A DNA stretch of 64,000 nt, taken from positions 83,078 to 147,077 of the forward strand of contig CAMCBW010000005.1 of assembly GCA_945873105.1 (NCBI GenBank), in the 5' to 3' direction. The DNA is from Tangfeifania diversioriginum. Its GTDB lineage: Bacteria > Bacteroidota > Bacteroidia > Bacteroidales > Prolixibacteraceae. Positions within the stretch are counted from its first letter, which is position 1; every line of letters starts with the position of its first letter. Below the pieces are notes generated by a model. The model was not told the DNA's origin, made no database searches, and saw only the letters and a program-made list of their open reading frames with translations. The translations under genes and the position numbers were made by a program. Positions 37,813-46,308 of this stretch are shown here, one piece after another.

Positions 37813-38685
37813 ATGACAAGCAGAAGAGATTTTTTTAGAACAACCTCCCTGGTGGTAGCAGGAAGTGTGATCGGTGGTAACCTGGTAACTGCCGGAGTCC
37901 CCAAAAAGAACAAGAAAAAGAGGGTAGGGCTTCAACTCTATTCACTCCGCGAGGCAATGGGTAAAGATGCAGTTGGCACGCTCAAACAAGTTGCTGAGAT
38001 GGGTTATTATTCCCTCGAAACCGCCTCTTACGGGGATGGTAAAATTTATGGGATGTTACCGGATGAATTTACCAAAAGAGTTAAAGACCTGGGCATGCGG
38101 CTCAATAGTTGCCATTTGGGTGGACCAAATTATACCAAAGATACACATACAGCTGCCATGGATTGGTGGAAAAAGGCCATTGAGGATCACTCCAGGACAG
38201 GCATGAAATATATGATCAAACCAGGTGGACTTAAATGGCCCAACAAGCTGGATGATTTGAAGATACAAATGGATTACTTCAATGCTGTTGGTGACTTGAC
38301 TGCCGATGCCGGTATGCAGTTTGGCTGGCACAACCACAACCATGAGTTTACCAAGATTGAGGATAAAGTGATCTATGATTTCATGCTTGAAAATACGGAT
38401 CCCCAAAAAGTATGTTTTGAGATGGACGTTTACTGGGTGATGAAGGGTGGTTGCTCACCTGTCGAGTACATGGACAAATATCCAAAGCGTTTCCCATTGC
38501 TTCACATCAAGGATGAAAAGGAGATCGGCGAGAGTGGACAACTTGATTTCAAAGCAATTTTTGAAAAAGGGTATGCCATCGGTATCAAGGATTGGTTCGT
38601 AGAGGTTGAACGCTACAATTTCGATCCGGTGGTCAGTGTACAGAAGAGCTATGACTTTCTTGCCGCTGCTTCCTATGTAAAATGA
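37813..38685 (+). CDS. Tat-exported sugar phosphate isomerase/epimerase (xylose isomerase-like TIM barrel)
   Basis: A 290-residue protein with a twin-arginine signal (SRRDFFRTTSLVVAGSVIGG at 3-22). The mature part is an AP endonuclease 2/xylose isomerase-like TIM barrel: KKRVGLQLYSLREAMGKD, GWHNHNHEFTKI (His metal ligands), VCFEMDVYWV and FPLLHIKDEK. Members act on free sugars or inositol-like compounds in the periplasm. It stands alone, followed by a long hairpin. Substrate is not predictable. Confidence 0.87.
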   Translation: MTSRRDFFRTTSLVVAGSVIGGNLVTAGVPKKNKKKRVGLQLYSLREAMGKDAVGTLKQVAEMGYYSLETASYGDGKIYGMLPDEFTKRVKDLGMRLNSCHLGGPNYTKDTHTAAMDWWKKAIEDHSRTGMKYMIKPGGLKWPNKLDDLKIQMDYFNAVGDLTADAGMQFGWHNHNHEFTKIEDKVIYDFMLENTDPQKVCFEMDVYWVMKGGCSPVEYMDKYPKRFPLLHIKDEKEIGESGQLDFKAIFEKGYAIGIKDWFVEVERYNFDPVVSVQKSYDFLAAASYVK

Positions 38686-38725
38686 TCATTGCCATTCATT
38701 CCCTCTTTTTGTTGGGGGAATTCAC

Positions 38726-38784
38726 CAAAGCCACAGTTTTTTCCTACACAGGTATTGCCAACAGCAGGGAAAAGTGTGGCTTTG
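38726..38784 (+). terminator. Long hairpin after the sugar isomerase gene
   Basis: CAAAGCCACA (38726-38735) and TGTGGCTTTG (38775-38784) pair perfectly around a 39-base loop whose inner parts also pair partly (TTTTTTCCT with AGGGAAAA). A T-rich stretch follows. It is a likely terminator for the gene at 37813. Confidence 0.55.
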
Positions 38785-38943
38785 TTACTTTCTTTTTAAT
38801 CCTACCTGCGGTTTACTCATGAGGGTCTTTCAATGGCTAAATCCCTCAGAAAGTATCTTAACTGCATTTGCATGGTCTCTTTGGAAAAAGCGCTATATTT
38901 GAGGTAACTGGAATATTTTTTTATATGGAAGTATCCTGATTAT

Positions 38944-40134
38944 ATGAAACGAAAATACATCATCTTTTTTATTTTCAGTCTTCCACTTTTGATTCCAATG
39001 GTTGCTTTCATCCATTGGTGGTTGAAGGAAAACAGACCCATGCGGGTGCTGATTTATGACATGACTGTGCCGGTACCAACTTACGATGAGCACAATTCGT
39101 TCAGTTGGATTTTGGTCAATCAGAAATATACCTCTCAATATCAATTGAACAATCCTGCTACTGATTACAAGGGATTTTTCCCATTGAAGGATTTCAAGTT
39201 TGTCACCAAGGACTTTTCAAAGCTCTCCCCGGAGGGGGTGCAACAGGTTGCCGATAGTCTGGACATGGCCTATTACACAGACACCTATGGTGTTTTCTCC
39301 AACGAATGGTTAAAGAATCGAATCATCAACGAAAGGTCGTCCAAGATTTATGGGGGTTTGAACAGGAATGACCTTCTGTTGATAAAAAGATTTCAGGAAT
39401 CGGGCAAACTCCTGCTGGCAGAGTTCAATTTTCTGGCTAATCCAACGGATTATTCCGTACGCAGGGAAGCTGAGAAATTGTTGGATGTCTCCTGGACCGG
39501 TTGGGCTGGAAGATATTATGATGCGTTGGATACACTGGTAAATCCAGATATTCCTGAATGGGCTAAAAAGCTCTATTTGAAACAGTATGGAAAACCGTGG
39601 CATTTTCACCAGGCAGGAATACTCTTTGTCCACGAGCGTGACATCGTGGTGGTGCTGGAGATGGATGCCACCCTGAATGAGGAGGTTCCGTGGATTTATA
39701 CCTCCAAATATGGACAGCAAAAATATGGACTACCGGAGGAGTTTACCTACCCTTACTGGTTTGATATCATGGAGTCAGGCAGTTCCAACAGGATTGTTTC
39801 AAAGTATAAAATCTACCCCAGCAAAACCGGAAGAGCATTGTTGAAGGAGCATGGCATTCCCGATGAATTTCCATGTGTGATTGAGAACAGGGAGAAAAAC
39901 TACTACTATTTCTGTGGGGATTTTTGCGACAATCCAATTCGCCTCGAGAGTGCCAAATTTTCAGGAGGCTACCTCTTTCGGAAGTTCTTCTACAACAAGT
40001 ACAATTACATCGACAGGACTCCTTTCTTTTGGAATTTCTACCGGCCAATGGTCATTCGAATTATGGAGGAGTATAACCAGAAACTGAACGGTAAAAAGGG
40101 TTTGGCATTGGCACCCGAATCTGCTGTAAATTAA
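38944..40134 (+). CDS. Membrane-anchored protein of unknown function
   Basis: A 396-residue protein that I do not recognise. One N-terminal hydrophobic helix (about 5-25) is followed directly by a large soluble domain expected outside the cytoplasm. Notable stretches are PMRVLIYDMTVPVPTYDEHNSFSW, SGKLLLAEFNFLANPT and the Tyr/Cys-rich NREKNYYYFCGDFCDN. The alternation of Rossmann-like strands and acidic residues could suit a glycan- or nucleotide-handling fold, but no catalytic motif is clear. It is followed by a convergent SMP-30 gene with a 4-bp overlap, and the 258 bp before it hold only the hairpin at 38726. Confidence 0.75.
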   Translation: MKRKYIIFFIFSLPLLIPMVAFIHWWLKENRPMRVLIYDMTVPVPTYDEHNSFSWILVNQKYTSQYQLNNPATDYKGFFPLKDFKFVTKDFSKLSPEGVQQVADSLDMAYYTDTYGVFSNEWLKNRIINERSSKIYGGLNRNDLLLIKRFQESGKLLLAEFNFLANPTDYSVRREAEKLLDVSWTGWAGRYYDALDTLVNPDIPEWAKKLYLKQYGKPWHFHQAGILFVHERDIVVVLEMDATLNEEVPWIYTSKYGQQKYGLPEEFTYPYWFDIMESGSSNRIVSKYKIYPSKTGRALLKEHGIPDEFPCVIENREKNYYYFCGDFCDNPIRLESAKFSGGYLFRKFFYNKYNYIDRTPFFWNFYRPMVIRIMEEYNQKLNGKKGLALAPESAVN

Positions 40135-41021
40135 TTTCCTTTCACATTCATTTTCAGTGTAAATACGGAAGTACGGGCTGTTACAAATAGGATGTTCCGC
40201 TTTTTTCCACCAAAGCAAACGTTGGAGGGTTGTTCCGGAATCTCGATGCGTACCAGGTGCTCACCCTTTGCATCGTAGACCGATACAGCCTTGTTGGTCA
40301 GGTAGACGTTCCCCTTTTTATCGATGGTCATTCCATCCGAACCTTCCGGAGCAAATAATATTTTGTTGCCAAGCGAACCATCGGGCTGGATGGAGTATTT
40401 CCAGATTTTCTTGTCATTTATATCACTCACATAGAGTATTTTGCCGTCCGGTGTGCCGATCAGGCCATTGGGTTGCTGGAAGTCGTCTATGACCCTAATG
40501 ACCTTTCCTTTGGGGTTTAGGTAGTAGACACCCCTGACCGATTGCAACTCCTTGTGGCCTGTTTCCCAGTATTTTCGGTGGTAATAAGGGTCGGTGAAGT
40601 AGATTCCCCCGTTGGGAGCAATCCATAGATCGTTGGGACCATTCAGGTGGAGTCCCTCAAAGTTTTCGGCCAGGATGCGCTGCTGTCCATCCATTGAGAA
40701 GGCCACCAACCGGTTGTGCAGATCTGCACAGGCAACCAGTTCTCCCTTTTTGTTGAAGAAGGTGCCGTTGGCTCTTTCCCCGGATCCGGTAAAAGTGGTG
40801 ATGGCATCATTTTCACTCCAGATTTCAATTTTGTTGTTGGGTTGATCCGTGAAGAAGACCCGTCCATCCGGTGCAACGGAGGGACCCTCTGTGAAAAGGT
40901 ATCCACCTCCGGCTTTGGTTACTTTTTCGCCTTTGGCAATCAGCTTGAGTTTTGGCTTTTCCTTCGCGGTAAGTGAAGGGGTTGCGGCAAAAATGAAAAG
41001 GATCAGTAGAATTTTGCTCAT
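40131..41021 (-). CDS. SMP-30/gluconolactonase family secreted protein
   Basis: About 296 residues from ATG 41021, which begins a normal signal peptide (MSKILLILFIFAATPSLTA); the open frame to 41132 lies inside the upstream gene and is rejected. The mature part is a six-bladed propeller of the SMP-30/gluconolactonase type, with FTEGPSVAPDGRVFFTDQPNN, LNGPNDLWIAPNGGIYFTDPYY and NGLIGTPDGKILYVSD, whose Glu, Asn and Asp residues bind the metal. It probably opens aldonolactones in the periplasm. The start overlaps the stop of the membrane gene by 4 bp (ATGA). Confidence 0.87.
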   Translation of the reverse strand: MSKILLILFIFAATPSLTAKEKPKLKLIAKGEKVTKAGGGYLFTEGPSVAPDGRVFFTDQPNNKIEIWSENDAITTFTGSGERANGTFFNKKGELVACADLHNRLVAFSMDGQQRILAENFEGLHLNGPNDLWIAPNGGIYFTDPYYHRKYWETGHKELQSVRGVYYLNPKGKVIRVIDDFQQPNGLIGTPDGKILYVSDINDKKIWKYSIQPDGSLGNKILFAPEGSDGMTIDKKGNVYLTNKAVSVYDAKGEHLVRIEIPEQPSNVCFGGKKRNILFVTARTSVFTLKMNVKGN

Positions 41022-42301
41022 GGGAATATGGGAAAACGTAAATTGGCATGTGGTAGTCCACCATGGATCATCAATGCAACCAAAGGTAGCAGGAATATTA
41101 TAAGAATTACTACGCTGAAGTAAACTCCCCAACGGTCTTTGGGGAAGCGTTCCCTTGAAGGATGCCCAATAAAGGGTGAAGTTGATTTCCTGATCAGTCC
41201 CCAGAAAACCAGCAGGTTGAGCAGATACAACGGTTGTTCATTTCTGAAATTCCCCATGAACATTCCTGTAACCAGAAAGCTCCAAAGGATGTAGGTACCA
41301 AATAGGCAATAGAACAGCGTGAGGAGTTCGTTTCTACCGTAAGAAAGTTTATCCTTTAAGTTAAACCGGACCACCAGGTTCATTGCGATCAGGATAAACA
41401 ACGTCAACCAAATAAGAAATTGGGCTTTTGAAGCATCTTTTTGGATGAAGCTGCTATCCATCAGGTTGCTCGCAGCGGTGAATGCATCCTTCCAGACCAG
41501 CAAGGGGATCACCAGAAGGATCAAAAGCAGGGAGAGGGAGTTCTCATATTTCTTTGGAGCCTCATTTTCTACAGGCCATTCCGTGGTGAAGACCCCGTAA
41601 GCCATACCCGATCCGCCCCAGAAACCGATGTTGTATTCCATCACATTCCACATGTTGAAAGGAATTTTCAAGACGTTTCCGGTGATTTGCAGGAAATTCC
41701 CGAAGGAGAATCCGAAGCCACCGCCGAGCATGGCGTAAAATGCCACCCGGAGTGCCGGTTTAAATCCGTTCCTGACCATGTGCCAGACCATGGCAGCACC
41801 TGCCCCGAAACAGATGGCCCAGGCTTCGGAGCGCGGCGGAGTCATCAGTAGTTCTGCCTGTTCAATCAGGAAGAAGTAGGCGATCAGTCCGCCTGCACTC
41901 ATTTCGGCAATCAGCGACGGCCAGTTGACCCTTTTGGCGGAGGTGGAATTGAGGGAGAGGCCCACCAGCCCGCCACCGATGAGTCCAAAGAGTGCCCCGA
42001 TCACGAACAGGGAGAGGAAGCCGTAGGTTGAATTGAGCCAATCACCGGCCCTGCAATAGCCGACCACCATGCCATAGCTGATCATGCCGGTGGTTCCCCA
42101 TCCGATGGCTGCGCTGGCAATAACGGGAAGCATCTTGTTGTACCAATCTTTTCGTCCTGCAGCGAGCAAGAGTGCTGCCCCGCCGATGATACCGGCCATT
42201 GCGGCTCCTGGTTCGTGCCCGAATTGCCCGCGGATGGCCCATGCTGTGCCGAGGGCAATTCCCACCAGGACAATGGGGAGAATTGTTTGATTGATTTTCA
42301 T
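41018..42301 (-). CDS. Multi-pass membrane protein of unknown function
   Basis: A 427-residue protein with about 11 hydrophobic segments. I do not recognise the family. The first segments are rich in Gly and Ala (TAWAIRGQFGHEPGAAMAGIIGGAALLLAAGR), and GGLVGLSL and MLGGGFGFSFGNFLQITGN look like helix-packing stretches of a transporter. It is coupled by a 4-bp overlap to the SMP-30-like gene. This suggests that it takes up or passes on a sugar acid or lactone handled by that enzyme, but that is inference. Dispersed repeats lie just upstream of its start. Confidence 0.75.
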   Translation of the reverse strand: MKINQTILPIVLVGIALGTAWAIRGQFGHEPGAAMAGIIGGAALLLAAGRKDWYNKMLPVIASAAIGWGTTGMISYGMVVGYCRAGDWLNSTYGFLSLFVIGALFGLIGGGLVGLSLNSTSAKRVNWPSLIAEMSAGGLIAYFFLIEQAELLMTPPRSEAWAICFGAGAAMVWHMVRNGFKPALRVAFYAMLGGGFGFSFGNFLQITGNVLKIPFNMWNVMEYNIGFWGGSGMAYGVFTTEWPVENEAPKKYENSLSLLLILLVIPLLVWKDAFTAASNLMDSSFIQKDASKAQFLIWLTLFILIAMNLVVRFNLKDKLSYGRNELLTLFYCLFGTYILWSFLVTGMFMGNFRNEQPLYLLNLLVFWGLIRKSTSPFIGHPSRERFPKDRWGVYFSVVILIIFLLPLVALMIHGGLPHANLRFPIFP

Positions 42302-42344
42302 GGTAATGCGTAAATAGTAGTGATTGGATCATTCAAAGCTACAA

Positions 42345-42620
42345 AAGAATTTTCGAAAACGGATTACACGAATTTTAACACGGATTTCACCGATTAATCC
42401 TCCCTACCACAGATTACGCAAATTACACGAATTGAAAAAACCAATTAACTCCCCGGAACCACAAATAAATCACAAATGAGAACTAATGAATCCCTTACTC
42501 TACCACAGACTGCACGAATTAAAAGAAAAATTAATTCTCTGTTTCTCCGTTTCCCCGTTTCTCCGTTTCGGTTCTTTGGATTCAGGAGTTCCGATCGCCC
42601 CCTCTCCCCTTCGCCCTTTC
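42345..42620 (+). repeat. Dispersed repeats: ACGAATTACAC type followed by CTCCGTTTC type
   Basis: About 42355-42535 carries several versions of ACCACAGATTACGCAAATTA and TTACACGAATTGAAA. About 42540-42580 carries CTGTTTCTCCGTTTCCCCGTTTCTCCG. The same pair, in the same order and strand, recurs at 56545-56995, 60305-60480 and, in part, at 61480-61600 and 63390-63515. It fills the gap between the membrane gene and mnmH. Confidence 0.8.
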
Positions 42621-42638
42621 ACCCCCTCAAATTGCTTC

Positions 42639-42669
42639 GTTGGGAATTGCTCAATTTGGCGTAAATTTG
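42639..42669 (+). promoter_or_regulatory. Bacteroidota-type promoter upstream of mnmH
   Basis: GTTG at 42639-42642, a 19-bp spacer, then TAAATTTG at 42662-42669. It matches the phylum consensus and lies 18 bp before ATG 42687. This supports that start over the longer open frame, which runs through repeats. Confidence 0.65.
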
Positions 42670-42686
42670 TAGATAAATTTCACGGG

Positions 42687-43709
42687 ATGAAGAAACTAAA
42701 GGCGGATGAGTTTGTAGCAAGGATGAAGGGCCAGGTGGTGCTGGATATTCGTACCCCTGCTGAATTCGCCGATGGCCACCTGCCGGGAGCTATCTCTTTT
42801 CCACTTTTCAGTGACGAAGAGAGGGTCGTTGTCGGAACGCTTTACAAGCAACAGGGAAAGGATACCGCTGTCTTGAAAGGGTTGGAGCTGGTGGGGCCAA
42901 AGTTGAAAAAATTTGTGCTGCAGGCACGAAAACACCCTGGACCCCTTTATCTCTACTGTTGGCGTGGCGGCATGCGCAGCAGCAGCATGGCCTGGTTGCT
43001 GGAGACAGCCGGTCGGGAGGTAAGCCTGCTGGAGGGAGGATACAAGGCCTATCGAACTTATGGTCGGGAGTTGATCTCCAGCGGGTTGAAACTAATTATG
43101 CTGAGCGGGCCTACTGGTTCGGGCAAGACTGAAATACTTCATCAGCTCATTCGTTTGGGTCATCAGGTTTTGGATCTGGAGGGACTTGCCAACCACCGCG
43201 GATCAAGTTTTGGCGGAATTGGACAGCCTCCCCAGCCAACGACCGAACAGTTTACCAACTTGATTTTCGAACAGATCATGCAATTCGATCTTTCCCAACC
43301 CATCTGGGTAGAGGGTGAGAGCCAGGCGATTGGAAGGGTGAGCATCCTCCATGAACTCTTCTCCCAGATGAATTGTTGCCATACGATTCGTATTGATCCG
43401 CCCAAAGAGGAGCGGATAGAGCGGTTGCTGCGCGATTATGCCGGTTTTCCGGCCGGGGAGCTGCAGCGAAGCATTGAAAACATCAGCAAGAGATTGGGAG
43501 GAAAGGATACCCAGGATACCCTTGAGGCACTGCATGCCGGAGATTACCGGAAAGTGACGGATATAACGCTGGCCTATTACGACAAGGGCTATGATTTCAG
43601 CATGGCGAGGAGGGAGACGAAAATGTTGAAGTATGTGGCCAAATCCTATGATCCGGCGTTGATAGCTCCGGAGTTGGCAGAGTTTGCCAGAAGGGAGATA
43701 CATTTATAG
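42687..43709 (+). CDS. mnmH: tRNA 2-selenouridine synthase
   Basis: About 340 residues from ATG 42687. The N-terminal rhodanese domain (about 1-120) has the catalytic Cys91 in YCWRGGMRS. The C-terminal P-loop domain has Walker A LSGPTGSGKTEIL. The enzyme (SelU/YbbB) replaces the sulfur of 2-thiouridine at the tRNA wobble position with selenium from selenophosphate, through a geranylated intermediate. It heads a cluster with yedF, a class V aminotransferase and a DUF3343 gene, all linked to selenium or sulfur. The frame is open upstream to 42486 through dispersed repeats, which I exclude. Confidence 0.93.
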   Translation: MKKLKADEFVARMKGQVVLDIRTPAEFADGHLPGAISFPLFSDEERVVVGTLYKQQGKDTAVLKGLELVGPKLKKFVLQARKHPGPLYLYCWRGGMRSSSMAWLLETAGREVSLLEGGYKAYRTYGRELISSGLKLIMLSGPTGSGKTEILHQLIRLGHQVLDLEGLANHRGSSFGGIGQPPQPTTEQFTNLIFEQIMQFDLSQPIWVEGESQAIGRVSILHELFSQMNCCHTIRIDPPKEERIERLLRDYAGFPAGELQRSIENISKRLGGKDTQDTLEALHAGDYRKVTDITLAYYDKGYDFSMARRETKMLKYVAKSYDPALIAPELAEFARREIHL

Positions 43710-43799
43710 TTTGAAATGTTTGAAATGTTTGAAATGTTTGAAATGTTTGAAATGTTTGAAATGTTTGAAATGTTTGAAATGTTTGAAATGTTTGAAATG
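43710..43799 (+). repeat. Perfect tandem repeat, ten copies of TTTGAAATG
   Basis: Exactly ten uninterrupted 9-bp units (90 bp) begin 1 bp after the mnmH stop codon. Related units occur on both strands around 44500-44640. The array lies in the 167-bp gap between mnmH and yedF. Confidence 0.97.
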
Positions 43800-43876
43800 T
43801 TTTTAGGCTAAAAAATTTTTGTTTCTTGATCGTATAGGGGGAAAAATTTGATTCAGTTAATGTTCAATAGTAGAAA

Positions 43877-44482
43877 ATGCAAACAATAGATGGTAAGGGG
43901 TTGCTCTGTCCGCAACCATTGATTTTAACCCGGAAGGCTCTCAGGAATTGCCTGCCGGGAGAGACCTTAAAAGTGGAGGTCGACAACAAGACTGCCTTTC
44001 AAAATATCCTCACCTACCTGAAGGATCAGTCGCTTGTCCCTCTCGGGGAAGAGAGGGAGGGGCTCTTTTACATCACGGTAGTGAACCAGCCTGTTGAGGC
44101 AAAAGAGGGCGATGGTGCATGCAGCATTGATCCGGGTCTGTGCAGTTCAGCCTATGTTGTGGTGGTGAGCAGCGACAGGATGGGAGAGGGGGACCCCCAG
44201 CTGGGAGCCATCCTGATGAAAGGCTTTTTAAATGCACTGAACGAACAACCGGTTCAGCCTACCCACCTCATTTTTTACAATGCAGGGGTTCGACTTACTA
44301 CCGCTGATTCAGGAGTCATTACTTCCCTTCAAACCCTGGAGGAGAGTGGGGTGGAGATCCTGGTTTGCGGAACCTGCCTTGATTTTTATGAAATCAAGGC
44401 GCAGCTCGCGGTTGGCCGAATCTCGAATATGTTTACGATCACGGAGACGATGGCAAAGACGGGGAACATTATCAAACCTTGA
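43877..44482 (+). CDS. yedF: Sulfurtransferase-like selenium metabolism protein YedF
   Basis: A 201-residue two-domain protein. Residues 1-75 are a TusA/SirA domain with the active-site CPQP motif (Cys11, in [17 protein letters not shown]). Residues about 90-200 are a DsrE/F-like domain with [10 protein letters not shown] and [13 protein letters not shown]. The family is found in genomes that use selenium, usually near selD, and is thought to carry Se or S as a persulfide/selenide. Its place between mnmH and a class V aminotransferase fits supply of selenium for 2-selenouridine. Confidence 0.9.
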   Translation: MQTIDGKGLLCPQPLILTRKALRNCLPGETLKVEVDNKTAFQNILTYLKDQSLVPLGEEREGLFYITVVNQPVEAKEGDGACSIDPGLCSSAYVVVVSSDRMGEGDPQLGAILMKGFLNALNEQPVQPTHLIFYNAGVRLTTADSGVITSLQTLEESGVEILVCGTCLDFYEIKAQLAVGRISNMFTITETMAKTGNIIKP

Positions 44483-44499
44483 AAATCTAAAGTGGTTTA

Positions 44500-44639
44500 A
44501 AATGTTTGAAGGGTTTGAAATGTTTGTGATGTTTCCGGACTCCCAAAACCATTACGCCCTTCGGCCCTTCGACAAGCTCAGGGGAACCTTCGCTCAGGGA
44601 CCGTTAACCCTTCAAACATTTCAAACCCTTCAAACATTT
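44500..44639. repeat. 26-bp perfect inverted repeat built from TTTGAAATG/GGG units
   Basis: Arms at 44500-44525 and 44614-44639 are exact reverse complements, 88 bp apart, and consist of the same TTTGAAATG-like units as the array after mnmH. The loop contains the palindromic CCTTCGACAAGCTCAGG-type sequence (about 44573-44590), a repeat that I recall from many bacterial genomes. The structure separates yedF from the aminotransferase gene. Confidence 0.92.
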
Positions 44640-44651
44640 CAAACATTTCTC

Positions 44652-45770
44652 ATGAATTTGTATTTCGACAATTGTGCGACAAGTTTCCCGAAGCCGGCGG
44701 CAGTAGCAGAGGCGATGGTCAGCCACCTGAACGAGACGGGAGGCACCTACGGAAGGTCGGCCTATCCACGTATATTTCAGTCTACCAAACTGGTAGAGGA
44801 GTGTCGCGACAGTCTTGCCACCTTGGTGGGTACCGCAGAGGGGGAAAAGATCATCTTCACCGCCAATGCCACGACGGCCCTCAACCTGATGATTCAGGGA
44901 ATCTGCAAGAGGGGTGGGCACGTGCTTACCTCTGCCATGGAGCACAATGCCATTGCACGGCCCCTGGAACATCTGCGCCAATTGGGATGGATCGAGTGGG
45001 AGCTGCTGGAGAGTGCGCCGGATGGTACCATAATCACTGAAAAAATTGCTTCCAAACTACGTCCCAATACCATCCTGGTGGCAGTTTGCCACATGAGCAA
45101 TGTGAACGGGATGGCCCAGTCGCCGGGCGAGATCAAGAAGGCAATAGGAGAGATCCCGCTGCTGGTGGATGCCAGCCAATCGCTGGGATCGCATCCGGTA
45201 TTGGTGGATGAGTGGGGGGTAGATTTCCTCGCTTTCACCGGACACAAATCGCTTTTGGGCCCGACGGGTACCGGGGGAGCCTTTGTCCGCAGACAGGAGT
45301 TGGTAGAACCACTGATTTATGGCGGTACTGGCAGCGGTTCCGATTCGTTGTCGATGCCATCCTATCTGCCCGATCGTTTTGAGGCAGGTACGCCCAACAT
45401 CACCGGCATCCATGGGTTGAATGCTGCCTTGAAAAACCGCCCGGTCCCTCGTCACACCAGGGATGATTTTGCTGACCTGTTGCGGGAAGTTAAAACCAAC
45501 AACAATTACGTGGTAAGGTGTGCCACTGATTTTGCCAACCAGGGAAAGCTCTTCTCTGTGGTTCACCATTCGCTGAGTTCTTCGGAGCTCGCACTCCGGT
45601 TCTACGAAACGTATGGCATCGAAAGCCGGGCCGGACTGCATTGCGCCCCTTTGGCTCATCGTCACCTGGGCTCTTTCCCTAACGGGGATTGTCGTTTTTC
45701 ACTCTCACCCTACCACACGCCGGAGGAGTTGAACTTTCTGGCCAAAGCGATACACGATGTCGGAAGATAG
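44652..45770 (+). CDS. Class V aminotransferase / cysteine desulfurase family protein
   Basis: A 372-residue PLP enzyme starting at ATG 44652 ([15 protein letters not shown]). The frame is open far upstream, but that part overlaps yedF and the repeats. Blocks are [17 protein letters not shown], the PLP-lysine loop [15 protein letters not shown], and the C-terminal [14 protein letters not shown] whose cysteine can carry the persulfide. It best fits the EF2568-type group of cysteine desulfurases. It probably releases S or Se from (seleno)cysteine for YedF and MnmH. The end overlaps the DUF3343 gene by 14 bp. Confidence 0.9.
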   Translation: MNLYFDNCATSFPKPAAVAEAMVSHLNETGGTYGRSAYPRIFQSTKLVEECRDSLATLVGTAEGEKIIFTANATTALNLMIQGICKRGGHVLTSAMEHNAIARPLEHLRQLGWIEWELLESAPDGTIITEKIASKLRPNTILVAVCHMSNVNGMAQSPGEIKKAIGEIPLLVDASQSLGSHPVLVDEWGVDFLAFTGHKSLLGPTGTGGAFVRRQELVEPLIYGGTGSGSDSLSMPSYLPDRFEAGTPNITGIHGLNAALKNRPVPRHTRDDFADLLREVKTNNNYVVRCATDFANQGKLFSVVHHSLSSSELALRFYETYGIESRAGLHCAPLAHRHLGSFPNGDCRFSLSPYHTPEELNFLAKAIHDVGR

Positions 45771-45987
45771 GGAGATCCTGCTGTTTCAGAACATCCGTCA
45801 GGTGATTCTGGCGGAGCGGTGGTGCATGGAGAACAAGCTTCCCGTGAGGGTCATCCCTGTACCCAAACCACATTCGTCGGAGTGCGGGATGTGTCTGGAG
45901 ATGAACAGGAGGGAAGGGGATCTACTGATGACATTTTTGAATGAACGGGGAATGGTCCCCCGAAGGATTAAACTATCCCACCTTTAA
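45757..45987 (+). CDS. DUF3343 family protein (putative Se/S carrier)
   Basis: A 76-residue protein with the CxxC pair Cys43 and Cys46 in SSECGMCLE. The family has been named a putative selenium/sulfur carrier because its genes lie next to selenium genes. The start lies inside the last codons of the aminotransferase gene, so translation is probably coupled. It ends the cluster; a hairpin follows. Confidence 0.82.
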   Translation: MSEDREILLFQNIRQVILAERWCMENKLPVRVIPVPKPHSSECGMCLEMNRREGDLLMTFLNERGMVPRRIKLSHL

Positions 45988-46028
45988 AATACGGTCTGAT
46001 GGCCGTTGGAAGCAGCTCCTTAAAAGAC

Positions 46029-46060
46029 CAAAGGCCAGTATCTGTTGATACCGGCCTTTG
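46029..46060 (+). terminator. Hairpin after the selenium/sulfur cluster
   Basis: CAAAGGCCAGTATC and GATACCGGCCTTTG pair over 14 positions (one mismatch) with a TGTT loop. A weak T run follows 12 bp later. It lies 42 bp after the DUF3343 stop and is the likely end of the mnmH-DUF3343 transcript. Confidence 0.65.
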
Positions 46061-46130
46061 ATCGTTGGCCCTTTTTGGACCTTAACTTCAAGCTATTTTG
46101 CAGCCATCGTCAGGCTGTTCAATTAAAACT

Positions 46131-46277
46131 TCATTGTAGGAGCAAGCTCATCAAACCAGGTTTGTTGCAGTTGCCAGGATTGTCACATTCAGTTTTGCCA
46201 GTGCCTTGAACCATCCCGATCATTTCGCTGTAACCTTTGTATTCACAAAAATTGTCAAGATAGGTATCTCCCTCCAT
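46131..46277 (-). CDS. Possible small Cys-containing peptide gene
   Basis: A 48-codon frame from ATG 46277 to TGA 46131, downstream of the secreted protein gene on the same strand. The peptide has three cysteines (NFCEYKGYSE and TECDNPGNCNKPG) and a composition like a real protein. It has no signal sequence from this ATG; the frame is open back to a TAG at 46303-46305. It could be a small gene or the displaced C-terminal part of a longer ancestral gene. I do not recognise a family. Confidence 0.3.
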   Translation of the reverse strand: MEGDTYLDNFCEYKGYSEMIGMVQGTGKTECDNPGNCNKPGLMSLLLQ

Positions 46278-46308
46278 GCCACCCAAACTCCTGATCCTGA
46301 TCTAGTTT

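Noticed and set aside
42486..42686. 67-codon N-terminal extension of mnmH
   Set aside because: It runs through dispersed repeats and over a good promoter (42639-42669); the rhodanese domain starts directly at ATG 42687.
43710..43799. The TTTGAAATG array as a CRISPR
   Set aside because: Units are 9 bp and directly adjacent with no spacers, and no cas gene is in the window.
44280..44651. Long N-terminal extension of the class V aminotransferase
   Set aside because: Overlaps the end of yedF in another frame and the inverted repeat; the family starts at [10 protein letters not shown] (44652).
44905..44930. A second CACGTG hexamer as possible parS
   Set aside because: It is inside the aminotransferase coding region and its flanks are not palindromic.
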